A DNA stretch of 64,000 nucleotides from Rhizopus sp. PT2906 (Eukaryota > Mucoromycota > Mucoromycetes > Mucorales > Rhizopodaceae): contig JAMYHX010000040.1 of the NCBI GenBank assembly GCA_025529335.1, positions 62,001-126,000 on the forward strand, written 5' to 3'. Under the pieces are notes generated by a model that searched no databases, had not been told where the DNA came from, and saw only the letters and a list, made by a program, of their open reading frames with translations. Both the position numbers and the translations under genes were made by a program. Positions 32,929 through 45,800 of the stretch are shown one piece after another. How positions within the stretch are numbered: the first letter of the stretch is position 1; the number at the start of each line of letters is the position of its first letter.

Positions 32929-34261
32929 TTATAATTCGTCTCTAGCGGGCTTCTTGGCAGCATCTGCTTCAACAGCTTCTTCGACAGCGTCTTCAAGGGC
33001 TTCAAGGATTTCTTCTTCCTTGGGTGTTTCTGGCTCTTGGTCTTTCTTTGCGTCCTTTTCAGCTTCTTCAGCCTTTGCCTTATTTTCAGCATCGACCTTT
33101 TCCTCATGTGCCTTCTTGGCATCTTCTTCCTTCTCATGAAGATCCTTTGTTTCGTTGCGAACCTTTTCAGCTTCTTCGATATCGTCAGTGATGAGGATGT
33201 TGTCAAAGATAGTACCAGACTTCACTTGCCAGACATCAATACCAACGTTTGCAAAATCATAAGCATAGATCTCATTGTCGACCTTGTAATCTGGGTTATC
33301 AATCAGAGGGTGTTCCCATTCTCCCTTATAAGCAGGGTTAGGGATCTTCTTAGGTGTCCAGGGACCTTTATAATCGGGATTTGCGATCGAAGGAGCTTCC
33401 CATTCACCATCCATGTCATCATCCCAATCTTCAGGCTTCTTAGCATTAGGGTCAGGAATAAATTCAGGGATATCATCATAACCTTCGGGCTTAACATCAT
33501 TAGGGTCATCAATCAAAGCGTCATCAACCCAGTCAGCAGGCTTGACAGCATTAGGGTCCTTGATTTGCTTGGGAGGCAAAAAGTCCCAGTCTTCAAGAAG
33601 AGATCCGGAGGCCTTCTTGTCAGAGTCAACCAAGATTTCATATGTTTGATCAGGTTTAACAATAAGAGTGTAGGTATGAGTTAAAGTATCTTTAGGGGCT
33701 GAGATGGTCTTTTTGAAATCATAGTTGGTACCATTATAGTTGAAGATGGCATGTACGATGGATTTAGGACCACAGATATCAGGGCCAAACATGATATTGT
33801 ATGAGGTGTCACCATTGAATGTTTTGGGGTCAAATTCACCACCGAAGAACTAAGAAAACAGTGTGAATAATTTGCCTCTTTCTCAAAAAAAAAAAAAAAA
33901 AAAAAACGCGTGTATTCAAACTCTGTTTTACCTTCAAATAACTTCCACCACAGTCAATGTCTTGTTCATTCTTGACATCAAACTGAATGACAAGGTTCTT
34001 GTCCTTGTTTGTGAATGGCTTTGTCTTGGAAGAGACAGCATAGAAGCGATAGTCCTCGGTTGTTCTTAAACCAGCATTGGCCTTTTCGTCTACGTACCAT
34101 TTACCAGGACTTACTTCAAGTTTACCAAGATCTTCGCGGTAAGTGGAAGGAGTCCAACGGTCTTTCCAACCTTCACCATCAGAGAAAGTTTCGTGAAAGA
34201 AGACTTCAGCAGAGGCAAGAGCAGCAAGACCCAAGATGGCGGTGATGGTGGGAATCTTCAT
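32929..34261 (-). CDS. Calreticulin
   Basis: A soluble lectin chaperone of the ER that binds monoglucosylated glycoproteins and calcium. Two exons (34261-33932 and 33849-32929) give 416 residues. A signal peptide (MKIPTITAILGLAALASA) is followed by the globular domain with HETFSDGEGWKDRWTPS, CGGSYLK and MFGPDICGPKSIVHAIF. The P-arm repeats follow (DPNAVKPADWVDD, DPNDVKPEGYDD, DPNAKKPEDWDD, then three NPDYKG-type repeats). The end is an acidic/Lys helix with the retention signal RDEL. There is no membrane span, so this is calreticulin and not calnexin. Many fungi keep only calnexin. The intron (33850-33931) has a run of 22 T on the coding strand. Confidence 0.95.
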
Positions 34262-34604
34262 TTTGTTTGTTTTTTATTGACAAAGTAAAAAGAAAAAGAA
34301 AGAAAAGAAAAGGTACAAGTGAAATATATAAAAATTTCTAGAAAAAAAATATAACGGCTGGAACGTGGCAGACTGATATATAATACAGGCCAATAACACA
34401 AATTCCTGCAAAATTGACCACTGATTGATGGCATCAAATGATTGGATAAAATCATTGTTAATTCTGCTAAAATTAGGTACAAGGTAACATTAAAGGAAAA
34501 CTATCAAGAATGAATACATAAACAAGAACTTTTTCGATAATGAAATGACGACACGTAATAGCCTTATTTATTGTAGTTATCCCAAATTGAACTAATTTTA
34601 TCTA

Positions 34605-35185
34605 TTATTCTTTTATGGCATCAAGTCCTTTCAAGACTGTCTCTGGTAAGCCTTTAATTGGACGTCTATTGATTGGATCAACAAATACATGAGTAAATCC
34701 ACCGACTACAGAGGCCAAAGGTTGTTCATTTTCAAACAATCCAACACGATAGGTGACACTTGACTTGCCTATTTTAGAGATACAAAGTCCAGCATGGATG
34801 ATACTTGGATAAGATGCGGGGGCGTAAAAGTTGGCTGAACTAGATACGACCAATCCAATCGGTTTACCCGCTTTATTAGGTTCTAATCCACAGTTTTTGA
34901 TAAGATATTCATTAATGACTGTATCAAAGTAATGATAATATATAGAATTGTTTATATGGCCATACTGATCATTATCACTCCATCTACACAATTGTTATTA
35001 TTGAACTAGAAAAAGATGATATTTTATAACCTTGTTTGAATAGGCAAGAAGTATTTATAATGTAGTCTTTCTCTAAATGTCTCCTTCTTTGCTTCCGTTT
35101 GTACGTGCCTTGATATAGTCGATAACCTTTCTTGAGCTCCCATGGTTCTTTTAAGTAAAGGAAAAGCTGCTTGGAAAAACAACAT
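34605..35185 (-). CDS. Acyl-CoA thioesterase-like hotdog-fold protein
   Basis: Two exons (35185-35031 and 34983-34605) give 177 residues. The splice restores YFLPIQTRWSDNDQYGHINN, the hallmark start of 4HBT-type thioesterases, and is followed by YYHYFDTVINEYLI with the helix-borne Asp, and by RVGLFENEQPLASVVGG. Such enzymes cleave acyl-CoA or related thioesters. The N-terminal 45 residues are basic with few acids at the very start (MLFFQAAFPLLKRTMGAQERL) and might be a mitochondrial leader. The exon 1 frame given here differs from the longest open frame in the region, which would not join to the domain. The donor GTTATA is unusual. The gene starts only 92 bases past the stop of the TBC gene. 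Confidence 0.85.
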
Positions 35186-35277
35186 GAATAAGCAAAAAAA
35201 AAAAGAGATTCTTCACTCCGCATGTGATATGCAAAAGCTGAGTATTAACTAACAGGCACGGCATAAAAATGGGTACT

Positions 35278-37728
35278 TTAATGCTTTGGTTTTATTGCAT
35301 GCAAGACTCTACCATAAAACGATGCAGTCCTCTTTACTTTGTTACTCTTTCTTGAGGGATATTTTGCTTCCTGCTTTTGGTCACGTAATGACATCCAAAA
35401 CTCTTTTAAAGGCTGGTCAACTATGTGTGATATATTGGAGGTAACAGACACACTGTGGCGCCGTTGGTGGGTTGATGGCACATTCTTTTCACTCTCTGTT
35501 GGATAATGGCATATTAAGTACTGGTTTTCCAACTTGAAATATTCCAAGATTTTCCTTGTTTTTTCTAATTCCTTTTCCAAGGCTTTATTCTTTTGAATAA
35601 CATCAGTCCATTCTACTTCCTTTCTTTTCTTTTCCTCCGCTAATTCATCCATTTCTGCTTTCATGACTAGTAGTCTGTCTACCAGCGCCATCTGCCCTTC
35701 ATTGACCATATCGAATTTGGACTGTACGTGTTCGAGCTCTTGTGAAAGTTTTTCGCACTGTTGCTCTAAATCTTTGGTGTGCGTCACTTCTCCAGAAAGA
35801 CATGTACTTGCTTTTGATAGTACACTTGTCATATCATCAGTGTATGATTGAACATTTTCGGCAATTTTTAAGCTTTTTAAAGTCGACATGGAGTTTTCTC
35901 CTTCAAAACCTTGTTGTAGTGCTAAATCTGGCGAGATCCTGTTACTGCTATCTATCTTTTCTAAACAGTATCTACGCTCAAGTTCTAAAATAGTCAACTT
36001 TAGCGCATCCCGTTCGCATTCTAAATCTTCTTTATCATATCTCATTTCCTGTAGTTCATCCAGCGCCTTTTGATGATCTTTTCGTAAATGTTCTATTTCA
36101 AGCTGAAGATTGCTACCAAGATAAGGAGTGGTCAAACTTTGAGGTGTTGATGGTAGAGATTGGTTCTGTATTGAGCTACAGCTGCAAAAAGAACTAATGC
36201 TCAATCTTCTTTGAATCGACGACGCTTCCTCCGCGACAAACAATGGTGTGGTCGTATCCTTGGCAGAAACAGAGGACCATCGTTTTCTCAATGGAGGCTT
36301 GGAAGGTTGTATTTTAGCAGGATACATCGTAGACGAGCGTTTCAACTCTTGACGTGTCTTTTTCTTTCGCTTCCAAAACATTCCTAACCGACCCGTTGCT
36401 CTGTTTAGCTTTCGATGCTGTTCTCCTTCATCTGCAGCGTATTGAGCATGGAGTGCGTCTAGCTTTTCTTTAGTAATAATGTGGGAAAGTGAAACGGCAT
36501 CCCGGATGACATTTCCGTAATTTTCAGCATAGGGTAAACACAGCTTTCGTGAGGTAACAAAATCCAATATATCTTCAAATTCTTCTAATTTTGATATAAT
36601 GTGATCTGCAGACCTTTTGAGCATGGCGATCGCTATACGCATAATGGTCTCTGCTGCTCCTTCTGCGAATATGATGTCATAGATTCGATTGACAAGCCCC
36701 ATAGGAAGCGCATAAGCAAACAAAGTCAAGAACCACTGTGATGCGTACATGGCTGCGTGAATTCCATGTTGCATAAAATGACATGATAAATCTGGAAGTA
36801 TCTCATGAAGGAGTTTTGAAAATTGATAAAGACGTAACTGGAGTCCTTCCATATGAAGAGTAAACATGGATCTCATCTCATACGTTTCCATTAATCTAAC
36901 GAAGACACAAAATGATGGTACTTCAGGCATCTGCTTCAATAATGAGTCAATCTATTAAGGATAGTAGCTTATACTTACATTCATCAAGAGTGGACCAACA
37001 AGAAAGGCTAATCCTTGACAGTACCCGACTTCAGTATCATAAAGACTGTATGCTTCAAGTATTCGTTTCATGGCAGTTTGTCCGCTCCCGTTTTCTTGCT
37101 TAAACATGTCAATTCGAGGAAACGTTCTTGCCAGGTCACGTTGAATTATCCTCTCGTGTGGTGATCTCTCTTGGCATAGCTGACCATAAACAGTTTCCAA
37201 ATGTAATGACGCGGATTTCGACATGGCTTGCCAAATCAAGCCTCTTACACGCGCAGGAATTCCTGAACGTAACTTGAGAGATAATAGGTGTGGTAGTCTC
37301 AGCGCCACTTGATCCGAATCCTGAATGACGGCTTCCCAAAACCCCCAATCGATTTCTTCTTCCTCGTTAAGTGATACGATGTTGTCCTTGACTAGCCGCT
37401 GTAGTGTGCTAAAGTGAGCCCTAAGTTCATTGGAATGAATAAAGATCGATTTTGGATCTTTTTCTAGTAGCGCGTTTTGTCGCTCTATCTGTGCCAAGAT
37501 AAACGCTGTTGACTCCTGCAGATAGAGAAAAACGTGTGAATTAAAAAATATATAGCCAAGTAAACAAATTACCTGTGGCGGTAAACGTGCGTTTTCTTCT
37601 TGGAGTCTGTCGAATAGTCTGTTATCATGTGTGTCGTCTTTATTAAGCCTGTTTGGTAGCAGGAAGTCGGGTTCGGTATTTGAAAATGTATGTGCGGCTG
37701 GTGCTATATGTGATGCAAGTGTTGACAT
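35278..37728 (-). CDS. TBC-domain Rab GTPase-activating protein with coiled-coil tail (Gyp5/EVI5-like)
   Basis: TBC proteins switch Rab GTPases off with a dual finger. Three exons join in frame: 37728-37573, 37515-36979 and 36933-35278, giving 782 residues. GIPARVRGLIWQAM opens the TBC domain (about residues 140-360). The arginine finger is in IIQRDLARTFP (about 181) and the glutamine finger in GYCQGL (about 217); both key residues are present. MPEVPSFCVFVRLMETY and CHFMQHGI follow as in family members. After a Ser-rich basic linker there are two heptad stretches (about 505-560 and 625-705). The order TBC then coiled coil is that of Gyp5/Gyl1 and EVI5, which act on Sec4/Ypt1 or Rab11-type GTPases. 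The specific Rab is not known from sequence. Confidence 0.93.
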
Positions 37729-38245
37729 CTAAACAAGGGTGAAAAAGAAAAAGAAAACAAGTGCAAAAAAGGATAGAAAGAAAAGAGGAAAGAGGAAAGT
37801 TGAAAGAAAAAAAGGGGGAATAGACCATGACTACTCAGAAATGCAAGGGGTTTGCTAGTTTTACAAAGAAACAAATATAAAAACAACAAATGACAGGGTG
37901 AGAAAAAGGAGGTAAAGACGTTCCAGTAGTATATACTTTTTTTTTGATAAGAATGCAAAAAGCTACATTAATGTATAAAAATGAATTACAGAGTATGAAT
38001 GATTAAGAAAGGGATTAAATAGATGTTTTCTATTTTGTTAGGGCTGTGAGTTTGTTATCATAGTAATATGCATAAGCATGCTTTTAACTGAGATAACCGT
38101 AAGAAATACAAATTTCACTGAAGCTACTTGGTTAATCACATTGATAAAATGCTTTTGTATGTTCATATGCGTATGTTTATTTGATATTGGGTAAATGCAA
38201 TATAGCAGAGAAAGAGAGAGATGAAATATACAGTGTAGGCAAGAG
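37729..38245. other. Intergenic stretch
   Basis: About 520 bases between the TBC start and the glutamine synthetase stop. The TBC promoter with purine-rich (coding strand pyrimidine-rich) tracts at 37740-37820 and the glutamine synthetase 3' end are here. No gene recognised. Confidence 0.4.
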
Positions 38246-39368
38246 TTAAGCGTCGGGTAAGAAAGTTGATTCAACAATGATGCTCGTAACTCTATAAGGA
38301 TCAATATTGGAGGCAGGGCGACGATCTTCCAAATAGCCTTTGCCTTCAATACCGACATGACGAGGAATACGAATAGAAGCACCACGATTAGCGACACCGT
38401 AACTGAACTGATCGATGTGTCCAGTTTCATGTCTACCAGTCAGACGTTGATCATTATCTTCACCGTAAACGGCAATATGTTCAGCGTGACGTAATCCCAT
38501 CTTCTTGATAGCCTTTTCAATGGCAGCAATACCACCCTCTTGACGCATTTCTTCAGTAGAAAAGTTTGTGTGACAACCAGCGCCGTTCCAATCACCCTTG
38601 ATAGGCTTAGGATGAATAGAGACAATGATACCAAAGTCTTCTGAAACACGTTCCAAGATATAACGAGAAATCCAAAGATGATCTCCCATATCAATACCTT
38701 CACATGGACCTACTTGAAATTCAAATTGACCTGGAGCCACTTCAGCATTGACACCTGAAATGTTGACACCTGCATACAAGCAAGCGCGATAGTGAGCCTC
38801 CACAATGTCTCGACCGAAGATCTTTCCTGCACCAACACCGCAGTAATATTTGCCCTGCGTATCATATATCAGTATATATTGATACTTCTTGTTTGTTTTT
38901 ATTTACCTGTGGCTCAGGAAATCCGTGCATCGGCCAACCATAAGGTTTTCCTGTAGCAGGGTCGAATAGCATGTATTCTTGTTCAATACCAAACCAAGGC
39001 TTGGCATCAGCATGGGCCGCCATGATTTTCTTGCAAGCGTGACGGTAGTTGGTAGCATGAGGCGTACCATCGTTATTAAAGGTCTCACAAAGGACAATCT
39101 TATTATTGCCACGACGGAAAGGATCAGCAAACAAGGCCACGGGTTGAATCAGGATATCAGAGTCATGACCTTCGGCTTGGCCAGTAGAAGAGCCATCAAA
39201 GTTCCATTCTGGTAATTCACTAGCAGACGTAGGGACGAAATCAACCGTCCTTGTCTTGCTTCTTAAGCCATTTTTGGCGTCAATCCAAACGTATTCTACT
39301 TGAACTTTTTCGCCTTGAGGGAGAGAGAGGTATTTTTGGAGAAGAGTGGTATTTGAAACAACAGCCAT
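38246..39368 (-). CDS. GLN1: Glutamine synthetase
   Basis: Makes glutamine from glutamate, ammonia and ATP, the main entry of ammonium in fungi. Two exons (39368-38907 and 38854-38246) give 356 residues, the usual eukaryotic size. Diagnostic segments are WNFDGSSTGQAEGHDSD, WFGIEQEYMLFD, the glycine-rich KYYCGVGAGKIFGRDIVEAH at the splice, CEGIDMGDHLWISR, GDWNGAGCHTNFST, the ATP-binding RRPASNIDPY and the RGASIRIPR segment. All catalytic stretches that I can check are intact. Upstream, between this gene and the FAB1 stop codon, is a 490-base promoter with TA repeats and an inverted repeat listed separately. Confidence 0.98.
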
Positions 39369-39860
39369 AATGTAATGCTATAATGGAAAGAAAGCAAGTC
39401 GTTGCGTTTCCTTTATATACAAAATTAAGATCATGTGGTTTTTATCAGTTGAGGGATGATGGAAATCTATTTATCTCAACCAAAACAAGTAAAAATACCT
39501 TTATCTTTTGTAACCATATCCAGAGAATCCACTTTACCTATCTTGGGTTAGAATTTTAACCAATCTTGTCATGGCCCTGGATCTGCTGTATTTAAGAAAA
39601 TCTCCTAAACTACAGTCTATTTATAAAGCAAACTAAAATGCTAAAATATACGTGTATATATGTGTATATATATATATACAAAAACACGGTTACTATGGTT
39701 TTACCATAGCAACTATCACTAGGGCTGTGGCATAGTTTGTATATGCGTGTGTAACAGATTGAGCAGTTAATCTTATCTTTACTCTTATCACTGATGTTTA
39801 TTTATATAGGTACAAGGTTCGTGAGAAAGCTTATTTCTTTTTCTCTTATTGTCAAGTGGA
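39369..39860 (-). promoter_or_regulatory. Glutamine synthetase upstream region
   Basis: About 490 bases between the GLN1 start and the FAB1 stop (both on the minus strand). It carries a TA/TGTATA tract (39646-39679) and the inverted repeat at 39689-39713. GATA-type sites (TTATCT/AGATAA at several points, for example 39468-39474 and 39774-39779) fit nitrogen control by GATA factors known from other fungi, but such short motifs are expected often in AT-rich DNA. Confidence 0.35.
39689..39713. promoter_or_regulatory. Inverted repeat resembling a spaced X-box
   Basis: GTTACTATGGT, then TTT, then ACCATAGCAAC: 11-base arms with one mismatch. The outer halves (GTTAC...GCAAC) resemble the half-sites bound by RFX-type factors. 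It is 321 bases upstream of the glutamine synthetase start. It could also be a small transcription-coupled hairpin in the FAB1 3' region. Confidence 0.35.
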
Positions 39861-42800
39861 TTAATTATGTAAAAGAGTCCAAAAATCGGGTATCATCACA
39901 AAGTAAAGATCAATAGCTGATCGAAATCGACGTCGATACATTTTTGGGGATATAATAGTTGGATCCCTTTTGACACCACCCAACATACCTGATTCTTTTA
40001 CCCAGCTCTCAAGTTTCTTATCCCAGGTATACGTTCGAAAAAAGTCTATATAGAGAGAGAGTTATGGTATATGAAGGCTTAGCAAGGAACATATATATCA
40101 TTACCAACTATGCCAACTACAATCTCATTTTTCTCGTCATCAAATCCAACCAACAGTGAATAATCCATCACATCAATTTGAACCAGGAATTGTGTATCAT
40201 TATATAATGAATCACTTAGGTTATTCTTGGTATCTACCCTCATATAAAGTGGTGTTTTGCTAATCACTAAAAGAAACCCCCATCAGTCGAATACACAATC
40301 AGTTGAATTCATACTTACTCTCTACCAAGTTTTCATCCAAGAAGACTTCAATATCCTTTCCTGTCTTTGCTGCATATCTATTCCTTAAAGACCCCTTTAG
40401 ATCATATGCCTATACAACCATTAGTCCCATTACAGATAAGTAGGGCGTTGAACCAACCATTTTGACAGTATGCTCATAAAATAAATTCTCCATAACAAGG
40501 ATATCCATCTTCATAGATTTACCGCTTACATTGTTATAAAAACCAATGCGATATAAACCAAATATTTTACATAAAACTGTTGGTATCTATTATAAGTGTG
40601 AGTAAATTGTTGGAGGAATCTGTAAGGTTTCATATTTACTCCTTTATCAAACACCTCATTAAACATGTACATAAAATACTTGTTGGCTGATCCGACAAAT
40701 GCATCCATTTCAAACTTGGATATTTGCTTGATTAAAAACCTTTCATCTATAAGGGAAATTAACATAAGCAACAGAATACATGAGTGTATACTATCAACCT
40801 TTTGTCTTTAGGAAGGTTGATCCCGATTTGCCTCCTGCTGTATTCCAGACATTACATCGGGCAAGCGATGATATAAATGTTTCTCCACATCCACACATTT
40901 TTCTAAACATATCAAATTGCTCCGCATAGTATATTTTACATGTAAAACTTGTTGATCCTCCCTTAAAAGCTAAAGATATGTTAATACAAACCATCAACAA
41001 TTAAAAACAACGCATATTACAGAATCTCCATGGCCTTTCAGCTTCACCGGTTTCAGGAAACATATCTGAATAAAATAGCTTGTCATCTGTCGGTGCATCA
41101 GATACGACACTGGATATAGACGCACTCTCCTGTCGATTATTTACTACTTTGGACATTCGTAATGCCTGTCTCTTTTCTAATTTCTCTCGATAAAAAGTAC
41201 TTGCAAGCATGTATGATATGATACTACTTGGTTCGTCTTCTCTTACGAGAATGTTAGAATCGGCAAAGATATGTTCCGTAGGGGAGCTAATCATTCACGT
41301 GAGCACAATCACACACACACACAACAACAACGTTTATACTTACAATGGATACTCTAACGGGAGTAAATTGCTTATACTCTTTTCAGCAAGTACATACGTA
41401 ATAGCTTTCATGATTGAATTTTTTCCGCTACCATTGGTGGACCAGTCAAGATCAGTAGGCGTGACTCCATGATCTACAAAGAGTTAACAATTAAACATCA
41501 TCTGCACTTAATCATACCTAAATCGAGAAGCACAGCAGTCTTTGATTGATTGTCCTTTTTATCTCCTGCATATAGACCAGTCTCGACACTTAGGAAGGGT
41601 AAAGTATTATTTGACATCTGTAACTGATGCTCCTTATTGAACTGCTGAAGTTCTAGAATACTTGGTACTGTGTCTCTTCCTAAACATTCATCATATTCAT
41701 CCATGTGTACCAGCGAGAATGTTGTATGTTGAAATGGTAAGCGCTCATCTGAATTATAGTCATATTCTTCTTCGTCATCATCGTCGTCATCATCTGATAC
41801 TCCAAACTTGCCTTCGTCCGATGATGACAGAGAGTCATCATCATGCGCAATCTCCTTGATTTTGGTATATACCTCTAAAGACGCCTTGCTTGGTAATCTT
41901 TCTCTTAAATCTCTACCATTCGCTAGTTTTCTTCGTGATATGGGAATAGGTAAATGTGAAGGCTGGTGGTATGTTACTCTGCTTGGGGATTTTTGATGAA
42001 GCAGAGGTGTAGCAACGGGTATACGCCCTCTTATCGGCAGCTTGCTACTGCTACCCTGTTCAGTCACTGTCCTAGAGTAAGGCCTTGTAGTCTCTTGAGT
42101 CATACGTGAATGATGTTTATCATCAGGAGGAATAAACCCAAATCGGTATCCATATCTCGTCGCTGGTATGCCTTGAGACTTTCTTGAAGCGTAATATCCA
42201 CGATAGGGTTTTGCTGCTTGATCTGTATGACTAGCTAATGCAGGGCCAGATGATGTCATGTAGCTGGTGCTTGTTTCATAAAATGATCGGCGATTAGCTA
42301 CCTTATCGGTTGTTTCAAGTGCCTTGTGATGTGACAATGTTCGCTTATGACGTGGAGTAACTCCAGATGATGGCGAGCTCTTGGATCTACAAACGGTTGG
42401 TTCAGGTAGTAACCCCGTCAGTCGCTGATAGGCCGTTGGTGCCACATGACGAGCAAAAGCTGACTGTATATCCTGCCTTTCACTTGGCGTATAGAGAATT
42501 GCCTCATCTTGAATCATGACAGTTGGTGTAGGTTGTGGCGAAGGTGTATGTGCGTCTTCATAGATCATGGATTTTTCTAAAAATTTCTGTCGCTGCTGCT
42601 TGTCGACTGAGGAACTAAGAGCAGTAGCCAATAGCCCGGCCTTTGATGGCGTATCCTTCATCAATTCCAATGACAATCTTCTAGCTACGCTCGGGTCCAG
42701 TGTTTCTTCAGTGGCCGATCGGCTCAATGGTACGCTCCTGCTGTTTTCTGCAGAGCTGCCTAGAAAGGCACTCGATGATGTATTGACATCTGCAGCATCT

Positions 42801-45800
42801 TGCAAAAACTTTTGATCAAATTGCTGAACCTCGTCAAGCCAAGGGAAAGATTGAGTTGGCGATTCTCCCAAGCTAGGTTGATCCTTTAATTCTGTTTCTG
42901 GATGCTCAGTATCTTCTTGTTCTTCTAATGTAACATCCAATAGTGGCAAGTCTGCTGCCTCTACAGCGCGCTTTGTTCGAAGGTTAAGGTTGGATACAAC
43001 GGGTGTGGGTGTGCTACTGTAAAGGAGACTCTCTGCGGGAAACATCCTTCGCAAATGGCTTGTTGTCAACCTTCGAAGCTCTCGTTCAGGACGTATAAAT
43101 CGTCTAGCAAAGTCAATGTACTTGAGATCCCAAGTAACAGCATGATTTTGCAGTTCGGCTAGCACGTTATTCAACTGTAGTGTATCCGTAGGAGAACTTG
43201 TTGCATATTCTGATTGGAGTTTCTGAAGTAAACTCTTTTTGTTCTTCATTGCTTCCTGTGACATTTCTTGCAAGTATTCTTTACATGTTTCCACCATATT
43301 AGGCTGAACAATATCGTACGAAAATGCCTTGTTTCGCTCAATAATAGAATCGAAAAAGCGAGCAATCTTTATACGTGTTGATTCCAATGCTTCATCCTTG
43401 AGGGCCATTTGCTTTTTGGAGCTGAAGCAAGTATGAAGAGGTGGCGGGATCACCTCAACGACCTTGACCATTGCATGTGTAAAGTTGACAGTATAGTTTT
43501 GGATGCGAAACGAGAGTGTATGGTCCCGATAAAGCCCATGTGGGCATCCCTCATCTTCTTGTTCTCCGTCTTCGTAAAGTGGAATAGAGGAGGACTGATA
43601 AAGTAGTAATTCTAAAAACTTTCCAAACGAGTATCGCTGTAGCAATTCAGACATAGGTTTCCAACCGTGCGTTATTTTGCATAGGTTGCAGTGGGTGGAA
43701 ATAAAGATAGGGATCTTCTTTAGATACTCATCTTTACCAATCTCGAGTCTTTCTTCTACCATTTGTTCATCATCTACTTCATGAAATACTTGTACTTTGA
43801 TTTGAGCATTACCATGTGAGAATGTCACGTCATGAAACATGAGCGGTGATCCACATATTTTAGAAGTACAAGGTTTATATGCCTCCTTGGCAGCGTTCAG
43901 AATATACTGTCCTAAGGTGTAATCACAGGCAGGGTCATAATAATGGTATGGCTCTGCCACTATCTTTTGACAAGGAATCGTATGGTCGTCCATGGGGTAT
44001 ATAGTGCGATGAACAAGTATTTCTTGATGATCCACCGGTGATAGGAAGGAACTTACATCCCGGATATATTTCTTAAAGTTGTACCAATTCTGGATATGCA
44101 AATCTTGATAGTGTCGATACTCAACGTCGTTCTCTAATTGAGCTTCATACGCCTTGAAATAATCCATCATTTGGTTCAAATCACGAGGAATTGGTGGTGG
44201 AACAAACTTGCTGGAATCTTGTTGCTGTTCTGGAATATCTCCCTCAAATACCGTTCCAGTGATGGTGGGCCCTAGTCTTTCTCGAATGACACCAATCAGT
44301 TTTTTCTGTGAGTCTCGTAGTTTCATCAGGATATGAGGAACAGGTAATGTGACGCCAGGAGAAATAGAGAGTACTGTATTTTGATATTGATTTAAAACTG
44401 TATTGATGGCTGTCAAGCAAATATCATCATCTTCAACAATAATTGGCTCTTGTTGATAAAACTGCCCTTTCTTCTTTGTTGTTACTACATCCGCTGCTGC
44501 TGTACTTACAGTTATATGTGATTCAGCTACGGATAATGCAGATATGCTTTGGGAGTCGACAGGTCGAATATCCGTGAGGGATCTCTCAGCAAATGAGGCC
44601 ATTTTCTTGACGACCCTCTCTTCTTCTGTCTTTTCTTCTTCTTGTTGTTGTTCTTCTTCCTCATAATAAATACGATACCATTTCCTGAGTTCAATAAATT
44701 CCTTGCGCAGCTGTGCCTCGATAGTGAGATTATTGACCACTTGCACCATAAACTTCATGATTGTTTTAATCACCGTCAGAACCTTATGTTCGCCTCCTCG
44801 TAATATAATGGTTGCACCCCTATCTTTCGGGCACTCGTGAAAGAGTAAGAACGTTTTACGGCGACTGGGAAGGTATTCATGCATAATGGTCATTGTCTCA
44901 AAAAGCTTGCATTTCCCTTGAGTCACTGATCTCGTATTCCACAAATCATTTTTATAATTGAATATGGCTGCATCAGCACATCGAGCAATAGCATCGAGCT
45001 TCTGTCTTTTGACCTTGTAGACGACTACGATATTAGCCTTGTTCAACAAGTCAATGACAGTACGAGGAGCATGACTGGCAATCAGCACGATAGACGGTTT
45101 TAGACCGATGATCTGGTCTACCAGGGCATTCATATGATCACGCTCCCAAGCCAATAAACGATCTAGTTTAAGATACTCATGTCGGTTCACTTCACCGCTG
45201 AATCCGTCTAGATCAAAATTCAAAATCAAGATGCGTGGGTTCTCAATCTTTCGGACCATATGCTTGTGCGCTACGTTCTTTGATAGAACCACACCACTCA
45301 CAGAGAAGCTGTCCTTTGGTGTCCCACCAGGAACTCGTTTTATTTTGACATAATGGTTCATGTCAAATGTATCTCGGATCCTTATCTGCGGTTGTACTTC
45401 GTCAGCAATTTTGAGTAGTAATTTCATCATGATCTCTTCCCACGGACCAGGGTTCTTGATCAATCCCTCCGTCTCAACTTCCAGAAAGTGCCGAATCATG
45501 TTGCGCATCAAATGTAAAAACGATTCATCCCACTGTTGATGCGTCTGTGTACAAGAAGCGATCTGTGTCCTTAATTGCTCCACATCTGGAGTAGCACTAC
45601 GTGGGCTGTTCGTATCCGTACAGGTAATGTTGCTAGTATCTAGCTGAGAGGAAGTGGATGCTTCCATAGTTGCCTTTGTGATGGGTATATTTCTCATAAG
45701 GCTCTTTGTCCTTACTCTACTATGTCGAATAGTCGAAGATGAATTATTAGTCGAAATGGTAATCACATTATTGTTGCTTCCATTGCCTGTTCCATCCGTC

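Noticed and set aside
37643..37958. Minus-strand Phe/Ser/Leu-rich ORFs upstream of the TBC gene
   Set aside because: They translate the pyrimidine-rich leader and promoter of that gene.
40509..40529. A 21-base GTAAGC...AAG intron in FAB1
   Set aside because: Too short, and the unspliced reading (NNVSGKSMKMDILVMENLF) matches the kinase family, so the exon is continuous.
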